Assembly (NCBI RefSeq): GCF_002926065.1
Contig: NZ_PREZ01000005.1
Span: 186,001-250,000, forward strand
Length of the DNA: 64,000 nt
Origin: Jeotgalibacillus proteolyticus
Lineage (GTDB): Bacteria; Bacillota; Bacilli; Bacillales; Jeotgalibacillaceae
Direction: 5' to 3'
Shown: positions 45,229-53,329 of the stretch, in pieces
Numbering within the stretch: position 1 is the stretch's first letter
How the letters are laid out: every line of letters begins with the position of its first letter
Made by a program: the position numbers and the translations under genes
The notes under the pieces: model-generated
What the model was told of the DNA's origin: nothing
The model's database searches: none
The model's input: only the letters and a program-made list of their open reading frames with translations

Positions 45229-45269
45229 AAAAACTGCCCTCCGTTTTTTACGGAGAGCAGTTATTTTTT
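45229..45269. terminator. Bidirectional terminator between gerQ and ywdK
   Basis: AAACTGC.CTCCGT / ACGGAG.GCAGTT arms, T-rich tail, between convergent genes. Confidence 0.85.
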
Positions 45270-45280
45270 GTTTCAGCCGT

Positions 45281-45652
45281 TTAAAGAACACGTATAGCTG
45301 CAATAATCAGACAGATCCAGGCGGCAAGAAAAGCCACCCCGCCAATCGGCGTTATCGCACCAAGAATACTAACTCCTGTCAGGCTCAAAATATAGAGGCT
45401 TCCTGAGAAGAAAATAATTCCGGCCACCATCAGCCAGCCAGCCCAGCTTAAAAGACCTGTTGGAGGCAGTGTGCCCATCAGGATGCCGATAATCAGAATC
45501 CCCGTTGCATGAAACATCTGGTATTGTACTGCTGTATTCCATGTTTCCAAATACTTAGGTTCTACCCTGTTTTCCAGGGCGTGTGCACCAAATGCACCAA
45601 GACCAACTGAAAGAAGAGCATTTATAGCCCCGATAATAATAAATAATTTCAT
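45281..45652 (-). CDS. ywdK: DUF423 family membrane protein YwdK
   Basis: 123 residues, four membrane spans, with the family pattern GLGAFGAHAL near the N-terminus (residues 18-27). Function unknown. AGAAGGAGTGC precedes ATG 45652. Lies 16 bases after ywdI in the ywd order. Confidence 0.92.
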   Translation of the reverse strand: MKLFIIIGAINALLSVGLGAFGAHALENRVEPKYLETWNTAVQYQMFHATGILIIGILMGTLPPTGLLSWAGWLMVAGIIFFSGSLYILSLTGVSILGAITPIGGVAFLAAWICLIIAAIRVL

Positions 45653-45668
45653 TTCTTAAGCACTCCTT

Positions 45669-45965
45669 CTAAAAATCAAATAATGAATCTCCATTAGAAC
45701 CATCGTCCATTTGCATCGGTTTTTCCTTTGGAATCGATACAGACGGTTGAGACTGAGGCTGAAATACAGGCTGCGGAACTGGTTGAACAGGCTGCTGCAT
45801 GCTTACAGCGGTTTGCGTAGATGTTCCGGTGCCATTATCAAGCATCAAATCACATAAGGTTCGAATGGCATGCAGATGCTCTCTTCTCTGAGATGCAGAC
45901 GCCTGCTTTGCGTGTCCGATCTGCTGTTCTATTTTTAAGAGCAGCTTTTCCTCTGAAATACTCAA
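45669..45965 (-). CDS. ywdI: YwdI family protein
   Basis: 98 residues from TTG 45965 behind AAGGAGAG. An amphipathic N-terminal helix region (EEKLLLKIEQQIGHAKQASA) is followed by a Gln/Pro-rich tail (QQPVQPVPQPVFQPQ). Function unknown. The identification leans on the N-terminal pattern and the gene order. Confidence 0.8.
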   Translation of the reverse strand: MSISEEKLLLKIEQQIGHAKQASASQRREHLHAIRTLCDLMLDNGTGTSTQTAVSMQQPVQPVPQPVFQPQSQPSVSIPKEKPMQMDDGSNGDSLFDF

Positions 45966-45968
45966 GGA

Positions 45969-46172
45969 TTACACTCTCCTTCCATGATCGTTATTTCCTT
46001 TAGAAGGCTTTTTTTCAAAGGCATAGCAAGGGTGGCCTGAAGCACGAAAAACTTGTAAGGACGGAAGCTCCCTTGTTTTAAATTGGTGCGCCCTGCATCC
46101 TCTCGGGAAGCTTGGGTCCCATGTTACATAGTAATGCCTGCAGAGGTGGCAGTTTATTCGCTTGTTCTCCAT
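45969..46172 (-). CDS. Small cysteine-containing hypothetical protein
   Basis: 67 residues with C-x2-C at residues 8-11 (NCHLCRHYYVTWDP) and further cysteines at 26 and 49, a pattern fit for one metal ion. It ends 3 bases before ywdI, so the two are probably co-translated. I do not recognise the family by name. Confidence 0.7.
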   Translation of the reverse strand: MENKRINCHLCRHYYVTWDPSFPRGCRAHQFKTRELPSLQVFRASGHPCYAFEKKPSKGNNDHGRRV

Positions 46173-46216
46173 GATCCATCCCTACTCCTTAATACTTTGC
46201 TTGATTAAAGAAACGA

Positions 46217-46891
46217 TTATTCTAATGTCCAGTCCACTTCTTCAATCCCGTTTTCCTTTAAAAAGGAATTCGCTCTTGTAAAGGGTCTACTTCCAAAAAA
46301 TCCTTTTCGGGCAGCGAAAGGACTTGGATGCGGTGAAACAATGACACAGTGATTATCCTCATTGATTAATGACCGTTTGGAGGCCGCAGGTTTTCCCCAA
46401 AGAATAAACACGGTCGGCTGCTCCCTTTCCCCCAACAATCGGATGATTTCATTCGTAAGGGTTTCCCACCCTTTGTTTTGGTGAGAGTTCGCTTTTCCCT
46501 CTTGAACAGTCAGCACAGTATTTAAGAGCAGCACACCCTGCCTGCTCCATTTCTCCAGATTTCCCGATTGAGGAATGGACGCTCCTGTATCCTCTGATAG
46601 CTCTTTAAATATATTTCGTAAAGACGGAGGGATTTTCACTCCCGGCTGAACAGAGAAGCTTAAGCCTTGAGCCTGCCCTTTTCCATGATAGGGGTCCTGG
46701 CCCAGAATGACAACCTTCACTTTAGAAAAGGGAGTGTTATGAAGTGCCTGATAGATTGAATTCATTTCAGGAAAAATGGTCTTCTCTGCGTACTCTTCCT
46801 TTAAAAACTCTCTCAGATTTTGATAATACGGCTTTGAAAATTCCTCCTTAAGAAGTGGCTGCCAATCATTTTCAAGTATCGTATGTGTCAT
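46217..46891 (-). CDS. ung: Uracil-DNA glycosylase Ung
   Basis: 224 residues, family 1. Active-site GQDPYHG with Asp66, and the C-terminal HPSPFAARKGFFGS loop. It removes uracil from DNA. GAGGGGATATAG precedes ATG 46891. Confidence 0.97.
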   Translation of the reverse strand: MTHTILENDWQPLLKEEFSKPYYQNLREFLKEEYAEKTIFPEMNSIYQALHNTPFSKVKVVILGQDPYHGKGQAQGLSFSVQPGVKIPPSLRNIFKELSEDTGASIPQSGNLEKWSRQGVLLLNTVLTVQEGKANSHQNKGWETLTNEIIRLLGEREQPTVFILWGKPAASKRSLINEDNHCVIVSPHPSPFAARKGFFGSRPFTRANSFLKENGIEEVDWTLE

Positions 46892-46909
46892 CTATATCCC
46901 CTCTTCCTT

Positions 46910-47551
46910 TTATGACTCTTCGAAGGTAATGGTCGCTTTATAGCCTGCATATTCAAAGAACTGCTGCAGCGCACGTTCTGCGTTGTTTTCTGCCTGCACA
47001 AGAATTCCCTGGGTCTCCGCCTCTTCTTTAATGATCTTTTGGGCTTCAGATGCAATTTCAAAGCCTTCCTCCCAGTTCACGTTGCTTCTGAAAACTCCTT
47101 CAACCGAAAACGCCTGAACATTTTCCATATCAATTGCGGGCTCCTGTAAAAAATCTGCTCTCGGTATGGTTATTTCAATCGTTTTTGCTTCCTCATCCAG
47201 TACGATATCCTCTTCTTCTATTGAATCAAGATCAACCCCTGCAAGTACTGTTCCCGGTACAATTAAAAGAAGACTGCGCTGGGTTCCCGGCAAATTGATC
47301 GAGATATTCTGTCCAAACAACTGATTATCTGTTTGCTCAACTACTGCTTTAACAAAAGCCTGTGAGGTAGCAAGAGCATTCATATCACGGATATGCTCCA
47401 CAAATGCCTCTGACTCCTGCTCTGTATTGTCGCCCGACAGCCAGGATTGAGTAACCATAAACGCTGCCGCGACAGAAAGAAAGATAATTACAAAGAGAAC
47501 AATATATTTTAACCGCCAAAAGAAATACAACGTTCTTCCAAGCTTCATCAT
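46910..47551 (-). CDS. DUF4230 domain membrane-anchored protein
   Basis: 213 residues. One N-terminal membrane span (about 14-32), then an extracellular domain with the DUF4230 pattern LLIVPGTVLAGVDLDSI and ITIPRADFLQEPAID. Function unknown. The start at 47551 (two consecutive ATGs) has no clear ribosome site, which is odd for this window. Confidence 0.82.
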   Translation of the reverse strand: MMKLGRTLYFFWRLKYIVLFVIIFLSVAAAFMVTQSWLSGDNTEQESEAFVEHIRDMNALATSQAFVKAVVEQTDNQLFGQNISINLPGTQRSLLLIVPGTVLAGVDLDSIEEEDIVLDEEAKTIEITIPRADFLQEPAIDMENVQAFSVEGVFRSNVNWEEGFEIASEAQKIIKEEAETQGILVQAENNAERALQQFFEYAGYKATITFEES

Positions 47552-47650
47552 ATTCGTATAAAGGGAAATTCAGCATGTTCAATTAGACACTTAGCAAAAA
47601 ACAACACCATTCTTTTCCCACCCCTCTCTATAAAATAACTATTATATTAT

Positions 47651-47671
47651 TATACGAGATCTAGTCGTATA
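47651..47671. promoter_or_regulatory. Perfect 7-bp inverted repeat in a divergent intergenic region
   Basis: TATACGA, 7-base centre GATCTAG, TCGTATA, between the divergent DUF4230 gene and pdxK. The size and symmetry fit a dimeric repressor operator. No matching regulator gene is nearby. Confidence 0.4.
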
Positions 47672-47871
47672 TTGGAAAGCACTGCCACCCTTCTAATTTC
47701 TCCTTCCACTCAATCGTCAAACTTCCGTCATATCCTCTGCCTTTTCATTATTTTCGACGGTATATTTCCCAGGAAATTTCACCTTTCCATTTTCAAGCCG
47801 GTATCGTTTAAATGCATCTCCTTACGTGCTATGATAGACCATAATTAATTGTCTCTAAGGAGGAAATAATC

Positions 47872-48717
47872 ATGACTTTGAAAAAAACGTTAACGATAGC
47901 CGGTTCAGATACAAGCGGAGGCGCAGGAATTCAAGCCGATTTAAAAACTTTCCAGGAGCACGGCACTTATGGAATGACAGCACTGACGACAGTTGTAACA
48001 ATGGATCCTGAGAACAACTGGCATCATAATGTGCATCCCCTGCCAATTGACACGCTCAAAGCGCAGCTGGATACTGCCTTATCTACAGGAGTAGATGCTA
48101 TTAAAACAGGTATGCTCGGCTCTGTAGAAATAATTGAAACAGCAGCTGCTGCTATTGACCGCTCGGGTGTTAAAAACATTGTCATTGACCCGGTTATGGT
48201 ATGTAAGGGGGAGGATGAAGTCCTTCACCCTGAAACGGTTGGAGCTATGCAGGAATACCTGCTTCCACGAGCTACTGTTGTCACACCGAATTTGTTTGAA
48301 GCAGCCCAGTTAGCCGGAACCCGTCCAATTCGTACGGTGGCTGATATGAAAGCTGCAGCCCAAAAAATTATCGATCTTGGAGCAAAGTCTGTTGTTATTA
48401 AAGGCGGGAAACAATTAACGCATGATGAGGCGCTGGATTTATTCTACGATGGCAGCACCTTCTTCATTTTAGAAGCGGAAAAAGCGGATACTACCTACAC
48501 CCACGGTGCGGGCTGTACATTCGCTGCTGCTATCACTGCCAATCTTGCAAATGGTGAAGAGCTAAAGGATGCGGTGGAAAATGCTAAACAATTTGTTACT
48601 TCTGCCATTCATCATGGCTGGAAGCTGAATCAGTATGTAGGTCCTGTCATGCACGGAGCATTTAGCCGATTTGAGAAAAAAACGATTAAAGAGCAAGCAG
48701 TTAAAGCGACAAATTAA
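47872..48717 (+). CDS. pdxK: Pyridoxine/pyridoxal/pyridoxamine kinase PdxK (ThiD-type)
   Basis: 281 residues, ribokinase family. Starts LTIAGSDTSGGAGIQADLKTFQEHG. Cysteine-containing IDPVMVCKGEDEVL and the catalytic YTHGAGCTFAAAITANL motif match the Bacillus PdxK (ywdB), which resembles ThiD but phosphorylates vitamin B6 vitamers. Substrate assignment follows the ywd gene order. ThiD activity cannot be ruled out from sequence alone. Confidence 0.88.
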   Translation: MTLKKTLTIAGSDTSGGAGIQADLKTFQEHGTYGMTALTTVVTMDPENNWHHNVHPLPIDTLKAQLDTALSTGVDAIKTGMLGSVEIIETAAAAIDRSGVKNIVIDPVMVCKGEDEVLHPETVGAMQEYLLPRATVVTPNLFEAAQLAGTRPIRTVADMKAAAQKIIDLGAKSVVIKGGKQLTHDEALDLFYDGSTFFILEAEKADTTYTHGAGCTFAAAITANLANGEELKDAVENAKQFVTSAIHHGWKLNQYVGPVMHGAFSRFEKKTIKEQAVKATN

Positions 48718-48807
48718 TCCTTTTACGCTTATTTACAGCTATATGCGTTTAAACACCTCGGGTTAAAGGAATATACGAACTAAAACCGTATATAAAGAGG
48801 TGACGTG

Positions 48808-49092
48808 ATGCTTATTAATTTTGTAATCGCTCTGGCTGTAGGTGTCGGGGTATTTATTGGGATTTTTCTAATCTCCGGTTCCGCTGGGATCTCTGCTTTA
48901 ATTGGTGTAATTGCTGCAATCATTGCCGTAATCGGTGTAGCCTTATACACAGGCCAGCGTAAGGAGCAAATCAGTAAAGGCGAAGAGGTTCCTCTTAATA
49001 AAGAGAGAACACCTGAAAATGCCGAGACAAACAAACATGAGTATGACCCGGATAGTGAAAACGAAAAACGTATCGAGGATGTTAGAAAATAG
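48808..49092 (+). CDS. Small membrane protein with charged tail
   Basis: 94 residues from ATG 48808, 7 bases after AGAGG. Two hydrophobic segments (residues 3-25 and 28-50) form a hairpin, followed by a very charged cytosolic tail (KERTPENAETNKHEYDPDSE). No family recognised. Confidence 0.7.
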   Translation: MLINFVIALAVGVGVFIGIFLISGSAGISALIGVIAAIIAVIGVALYTGQRKEQISKGEEVPLNKERTPENAETNKHEYDPDSENEKRIEDVRK

Positions 49093-49098
49093 ATTTAA

Positions 49099-49137
49099 TC
49101 CGCTGCTCAAGCTTATGGGCAGCGGGCTTTTATTTTT
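49099..49137 (+). terminator. Intrinsic terminator after the small membrane protein
   Basis: CCGCTGC / GCAGCGG stem with a 12-base loop and GCTTTTATTTTT tail. Confidence 0.85.
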
Positions 49138-49259
49138 CAGGACATTTTTCAATACTCCCCTAAACAATTTTTCAAATAAAATCCAAATTCATTTTTTCGC
49201 TTTCTTTCTTATTTTCGAGTACTATAGAAGAACAATGATAGTCGACAAGGAGGTTTATT

Positions 49260-49607
49260 ATGCAGCCTGTCAATCTTAATGAGATTCAATCATTAATTGA
49301 TCAATTTGCAAATAAGGATGTATATATTCACTTAGAAACAACGAACGGTTCATACGCAACCCATGTGGATGAAGCTTTTTTTAACGCAGGCGCATTCATA
49401 CGAAATGCAAAAGTGCGCTATGAGCTCGGCAAGATTATTGGGGATGCCCCTTCCCGTGTTGGCCTTAAGCTTGAACTCGGCTGGATTTATGCTCAAGGGA
49501 TTACACATTATGAACTTGATTCAAACAAACGTTTGCTTATGGCTGGTCATGACCATCAGGGCAAGCTTGCTGTAGCACTGCAAATAAGTGAAACACCTTT
49601 TGAATAA
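49260..49607 (+). CDS. yojF: YojF family (DUF1806) protein
   Basis: 115 residues, behind AAGGAGG. The family pattern DVYIHLETTNGSYATHVDE and VRYELGKIIGDAPSRVGLKL is seen. Always beside bshB2 (yojG) in Bacillus. Probably assists the deacetylase, but its role is not known. Confidence 0.9.
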   Translation: MQPVNLNEIQSLIDQFANKDVYIHLETTNGSYATHVDEAFFNAGAFIRNAKVRYELGKIIGDAPSRVGLKLELGWIYAQGITHYELDSNKRLLMAGHDHQGKLAVALQISETPFE

Positions 49608-49633
49608 GCGATGACTGAAAGGAGACCGTAAGA

Positions 49634-50317
49634 ATGATTGCTAAAGAAAAACATGTCCTCGTGGTTTTTCCACATCCTGATGATGAAGCATTTGGGGTAT
49701 CCGGAACCATTGCTACGCATATTCAAATGGGAACCGGTGTTACATATGCCTGCCTCACACTCGGAGAAATGGGACGTAATTTAGGAAATCCCCCATTTGC
49801 TACACGAGAGTCTCTGCCTGAGATTAGAAAAAGAGAACTGCGCGGGGCTGCTCACGCGATGGGGTTAACGGACCTTCGAATGATGGGTCTTAGAGATAAA
49901 ACGATTGAATTTGAAGACGATGAAAAAATGGTCGATATGATCAAGGATTTAATTGATGATGTCTCCCCTTCGTTGGTGATTACTTTTTATCCTGACTATT
50001 GCGTACATCCTGATCATGAGGCTACTGCAAGAGCAGTTGTACGGGCGGTCGGACGGATGCCTGAAGCTGAACGTCCGAAGCTGCATTGTGTAGCCTTTGC
50101 AAATAATACACAAACAGAACTCGGCCCGCCTGATACGATTCATCATGTGGAGGCTGTACAGGATATAAAATTAAATACGATGCGCGCCCATCTGTCCCAG
50201 ACTGCATGGATGCTGAAAGACCTTGAAAAAAGATTGGCAGATCAAGACCCTGAAGCCATTAAGTGGGTCACGGAAGAACGGTTCTACACCTACCGTTTCG
50301 ATCAGGGTTATAACTAA
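49634..50317 (+). CDS. bshB2: Bacillithiol biosynthesis deacetylase BshB2
   Basis: 227 residues, LmbE/PIG-L zinc deacetylase. Metal/catalytic motif PHPDDEAFGVSG (residues 13-24) and the third zinc ligand region YPDYCVHPDHEATARAV. It deacetylates GlcNAc-malate or bacillithiol conjugates. AAAGGAGACC precedes ATG 49634. Confidence 0.94.
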   Translation: MIAKEKHVLVVFPHPDDEAFGVSGTIATHIQMGTGVTYACLTLGEMGRNLGNPPFATRESLPEIRKRELRGAAHAMGLTDLRMMGLRDKTIEFEDDEKMVDMIKDLIDDVSPSLVITFYPDYCVHPDHEATARAVVRAVGRMPEAERPKLHCVAFANNTQTELGPPDTIHHVEAVQDIKLNTMRAHLSQTAWMLKDLEKRLADQDPEAIKWVTEERFYTYRFDQGYN

Positions 50318-50320
50318 CTC

Positions 50321-50359
50321 AAAAAATCCCGGAAGCTTAAAAAGCCTCCGGGATTTTTT
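50321..50359 (+). terminator. Intrinsic terminator of yojF-bshB2
   Basis: AAAAAATCCCGGA.GCTT / AAGC.TCCGGGATTTTTT with a 3-base loop. Confidence 0.95.
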
Positions 50360-50446
50360 ATGTTCTGAGCTTGAAATCAACCTGTTAATAAGAAGCAGGT
50401 GTTTTCAAAAATTAAAAGTTATGAGTATGCTTTCTGAAATTAGCAA

Positions 50447-50568
50447 GTTGATTTCCGCTGCAGGGGGATGCTTTCCGGGGGGCGGAAGCTGAGCTAACTT
50501 GCTTCGCAAGTGGATCTCAGCCTTTCCGCTTAATCCCCCAGGAGTCACCTCCTTCCACTTCAATCAAC
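50447..50568 (+). repeat. Palindromic repeat R13 (compensated middle stem)
   Basis: 122 bp copy between convergent bshB2 and the fructokinase gene. The middle stem is GCGGAA paired with TTCCGC, where other copies have GCGGGG with CTCCCGC. Both arms changed together. Confidence 0.93.
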
Positions 50569-50623
50569 CCCTCAAAAGGAATATGGTCCTCCAAAGTTTC
50601 AATGTAATGAGTTGGCACCTCTA

Positions 50624-50648
50624 AATTGGCAGGTTGATTTTCGTTTCG
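50624..50648 (+). repeat. Truncated repeat start after R13
   Basis: GGCAGGTTGATTTTCGTTTC begins 186 bp after the start of R13, then continues as unrelated sequence. Confidence 0.65.
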
Positions 50649-50684
50649 TCTATTTAGGAGAGACTTCCAAATTCGTTTCCCTAT

Positions 50685-51638
50685 TTAAACCTCTTCGCTC
50701 AAGTAACGCTTTACTTCTTCAAGTGTCGGCAGAGCGGTCATGGCGCCTTTTGTTGATGCTGCAAGGGCACCTGAAACACTCGCCACCTCCACCATCCTCT
50801 TTGCCTCATCTAAAGTAAGTGTCTCCAATCCCTCTTCAAACGAATGAAGCTGGGCAAGCAGGCCGGATACAAAGGCATCTCCAGCCCCTGTTGTATCAAT
50901 CGCATTAACCTTCCTCGCCGGGACATGAACATGGCCTTCCCGGGTAAAAACATAGCTGCCCTCAGCTCCGAGCGTTACCAAAATAAGCGGAATCGGGAAC
51001 TGCTGAAGCACTTCTGTTCCCTTTTGGATATCTGAAGTCCCTGTAAGAAACTCAAGCTCTTCCTCAGAAATTTTCAGTACATCCACATGGTCAAGCATGG
51101 AAGCAATGGTTCTTCTAGCCTCTTCCGGGTTTCTCCATAAGCTTAATCGCAAGTTCGGGTCATAGGATATTAGTAAGCCATGTTTTTTTGCCAGCTCAAC
51201 CGCTTTTTGTGTAGCGCTCTTTGATGGCTCGCTAATCATTGAAATAGAGCCAAAGTGAAATACCTTTGATTTCTCAAAAATCGCTTCATCCAGATCCCTT
51301 TCTTCGTAAAAACGATCCGCACTTGGGTCTATGTAAAAATCAAAGCTTCTTTCCCCGCCTGCACCGAGTGTGACAAACACCACTCCTGTACGAACATCTT
51401 TTGTTAACTTCAAGTGATCGGTGTTTACACCGTAGTGAGCCAGTGTTTCCTGCAGAAAATGACCCAAAACATCATCCCCGACTTTTCCTGCAAAGTAGGT
51501 TTCCACCCCAAGCCTTGCTGCTCCGACTGCTACATTTGCAGGTGCACCGCCTGGACTTTTATGGTAACTGCTATTTGTTTCATCTAAAGGGATAAAATCA
51601 ATCAGTGCTTCTCCCATACTTATGATTCCATTTTTCAT
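50685..51638 (-). CDS. PfkB-family fructokinase
   Basis: 317 residues. N-terminal GEALIDFIP and SPGGAPANVAVGAARLG, catalytic DTTGAGDAFVSGLLAQL (about residue 245), typical of fructokinase and related sugar kinases (B. subtilis YdjE-like). Probably phosphorylates fructose at C6, which would complement the FruA/FruK route. GGGAGAGGG precedes ATG 51638. The exact sugar is inferred. Confidence 0.85.
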   Translation of the reverse strand: MKNGIISMGEALIDFIPLDETNSSYHKSPGGAPANVAVGAARLGVETYFAGKVGDDVLGHFLQETLAHYGVNTDHLKLTKDVRTGVVFVTLGAGGERSFDFYIDPSADRFYEERDLDEAIFEKSKVFHFGSISMISEPSKSATQKAVELAKKHGLLISYDPNLRLSLWRNPEEARRTIASMLDHVDVLKISEEELEFLTGTSDIQKGTEVLQQFPIPLILVTLGAEGSYVFTREGHVHVPARKVNAIDTTGAGDAFVSGLLAQLHSFEEGLETLTLDEAKRMVEVASVSGALAASTKGAMTALPTLEEVKRYLSEEV

Positions 51639-51811
51639 GAATGTACCCTCTCCCTGCTCTTTCTAAGATGTCTTAATCGTATCATAAGTTGTTTCGACTT
51701 TTATTAAGAACTTTTTCTTCATATATATAGATAATTCAGAGATATAATATTTGCATGTTACATAAATAGTTGTTATAGTCAGGTTAAGTAACATGTAAGA
51801 AGGTGAGAAAA

Positions 51812-52351
51812 ATGGAAGTTGTTAATCCCATCAAGAACATTCGGCACATAAGTATGATGAAAAAAGAATTGAAAATGTACTCAAGCAGGGATTATTGTTT
51901 TTTTGTCCTTGGGATCAATACCGGATTAAGAATAAATGTATTATTACAGCTTGAAACAAAACAGGTTATTGATGAAGAAAAAAAGATCCTTGCCTTTATT
52001 GATATTGACGGCCAAAAGATCTATATGAATGATAAAGTCAAGGCTGCTCTCGCCTTTCATCTTCATCAAAATGATCATCTTAAGGATCAATACCTATTTC
52101 AATCTCCTAAAAGCGGTACGCCAATCACCCGTCAGCATGCCTACAGAGTCATTCATGAAACAGCAAGAAAAGTAGGAATCGACTATCAGATCGGCACTCA
52201 TACATTGCGTAAAACGTTTGGCTACCATGCGTATATTAAAGGAATTGCCATCTCTCTTATTCAGGAGCGCTATCATCATGCCACCCCTGCTGAAACCCTG
52301 CGTTATATTGGTATTGATGATACGTTCCAAAAGATCGATGTAAATCTTTAA
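51812..52351 (+). CDS. Short orphan tyrosine recombinase/integrase
   Basis: 179 residues from ATG 51812 behind AAGGTGAG. Only the catalytic domain is present: first arginine in GINTGLRINVLLQL, H-x-x-R in THTLRKTFGYHAY, then RYHHATPAETLRYIGI holding the second histidine and the likely nucleophilic tyrosine. The N-terminal core-binding domain of XerC/phage integrases is missing. Short proteins of this build (such as B. subtilis YoeC) are found in many Bacilli. No attachment sites, excisionase or phage genes lie near. Confidence 0.85.
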   Translation: MEVVNPIKNIRHISMMKKELKMYSSRDYCFFVLGINTGLRINVLLQLETKQVIDEEKKILAFIDIDGQKIYMNDKVKAALAFHLHQNDHLKDQYLFQSPKSGTPITRQHAYRVIHETARKVGIDYQIGTHTLRKTFGYHAYIKGIAISLIQERYHHATPAETLRYIGIDDTFQKIDVNL

Positions 52352-52377
52352 TACCCCAAAAAGAAGGCAGTTAAAAT

Positions 52378-52409
52378 AAAAAAGCCTGCAGATCAGGTCT
52401 GCAAGCTTT
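52378..52409. terminator. Bidirectional terminator between the integrase and the USP-domain gene
   Basis: GC.TGCAGA / TCTGCA.GC hairpin with A-rich left flank, between convergent genes. Confidence 0.75.
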
Positions 52410-52414
52410 CAAGC

Positions 52415-53095
52415 TTATAATTCTTCTTCTTTTATTACTTTATGAATCGTTGTTGGTTCGGTAATTTTGTCATCTGTAACATGAAGCTGGCATGTTTTGT
52501 TATCACGCGCAAACTTAAAAACGCCATTGTTAAAATCAGTACCGGTTTCCTTGTAAAAAATACCTTCAGCAACAACATCATCATTATAAACGAAGCTGAT
52601 GTAGTGACCGTCTTCTCTTTTTACTAAGTAAGCTCTTGTTCCACTATCGAATAAATTGTCGTCATCCTCGACAGAACGGTCGATTGCAACAATGTGAAAA
52701 TCGACAAAGGAGATTTCGCGTAACAGCAGATTTAAGAAAGAACCTTTTTTAATTTCTTCCCATCGGCTTTGCGGAGACTGGCCTAAGATGATCTGAGTAA
52801 TATCAAGCTCTCTTGAAATCTCTGCAATGACTTTTGCAACCGGGCTCTTTTCATTGTCGCGGATAATAAAATCCTCTGCCCCATGCTCTTCTGCTACTTT
52901 TTTCCATTGTTCGATATACGCCTGCTTGTCGGCACTGATATCATCGTAAGGGTTTGGGTCAACAGTTAATACGTATAAAGGGCAATCCAGCATATTCGCA
53001 ATTTTACATCCGCGTCGAATCAGCCTTTCACCGTTAGGCCCGTAATAAACACAAACCAGGATGCTTTCGTCCATTCGTGCTCTTAATTTTTTCAA
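52415..53095 (-). CDS. Universal stress protein (USP/KdpD-like) domain protein
   Basis: 226 residues from TTG 53095 behind GAGGTGAG. Residues 10-145 are a USP fold: ESILVCVYYGPNGERLIRRG at the start and a nucleotide-loop-like ILGQSPQSRWEEIKKGS. The remaining 80 residues form an uncharacterised acidic, beta-rich tail (REDGHYISFVYNDDVVAEG). It is divergent from mrpA with a 234-base gap. A link with ion homeostasis is possible, since KdpD carries the same USP type. Confidence 0.75.
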   Translation of the reverse strand: MKKLRARMDESILVCVYYGPNGERLIRRGCKIANMLDCPLYVLTVDPNPYDDISADKQAYIEQWKKVAEEHGAEDFIIRDNEKSPVAKVIAEISRELDITQIILGQSPQSRWEEIKKGSFLNLLLREISFVDFHIVAIDRSVEDDDNLFDSGTRAYLVKREDGHYISFVYNDDVVAEGIFYKETGTDFNNGVFKFARDNKTCQLHVTDDKITEPTTIHKVIKEEEL

Positions 53096-53329
53096 TTCAT
53101 CTCACCTCAATTCCTGCTATTTAAAATCGATCTATATGTGTCTTTCTTTTTATCACGTAAATCTTTCAGTATTTTGTCACGACTATAAGAATATAGGGCT
53201 TGTTTTTAAAATTCAACCCCTAATGATGATTTTTTTTTGAATTTGTCTTATTTTATGGACTTAAAGGATAAAAAGCACTATTACCTATTATAATAACTAC
53301 TAAGTTGGCTGGTTAAAGGAGTTGGATTT

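Noticed and set aside
47720-47830. About 33 minus-strand codons (KRYRLENGKVKFPGKYTVEN...) that look protein-like upstream of pdxK
   Set aside because: No start codon between the preceding stop and this stretch. Possibly a gene remnant, but too short to support.
8935-50568. Palindromes as insertion sequences
   Set aside because: No open frame for a transposase in or near any copy, and no clear target-site duplications could be made out by eye.
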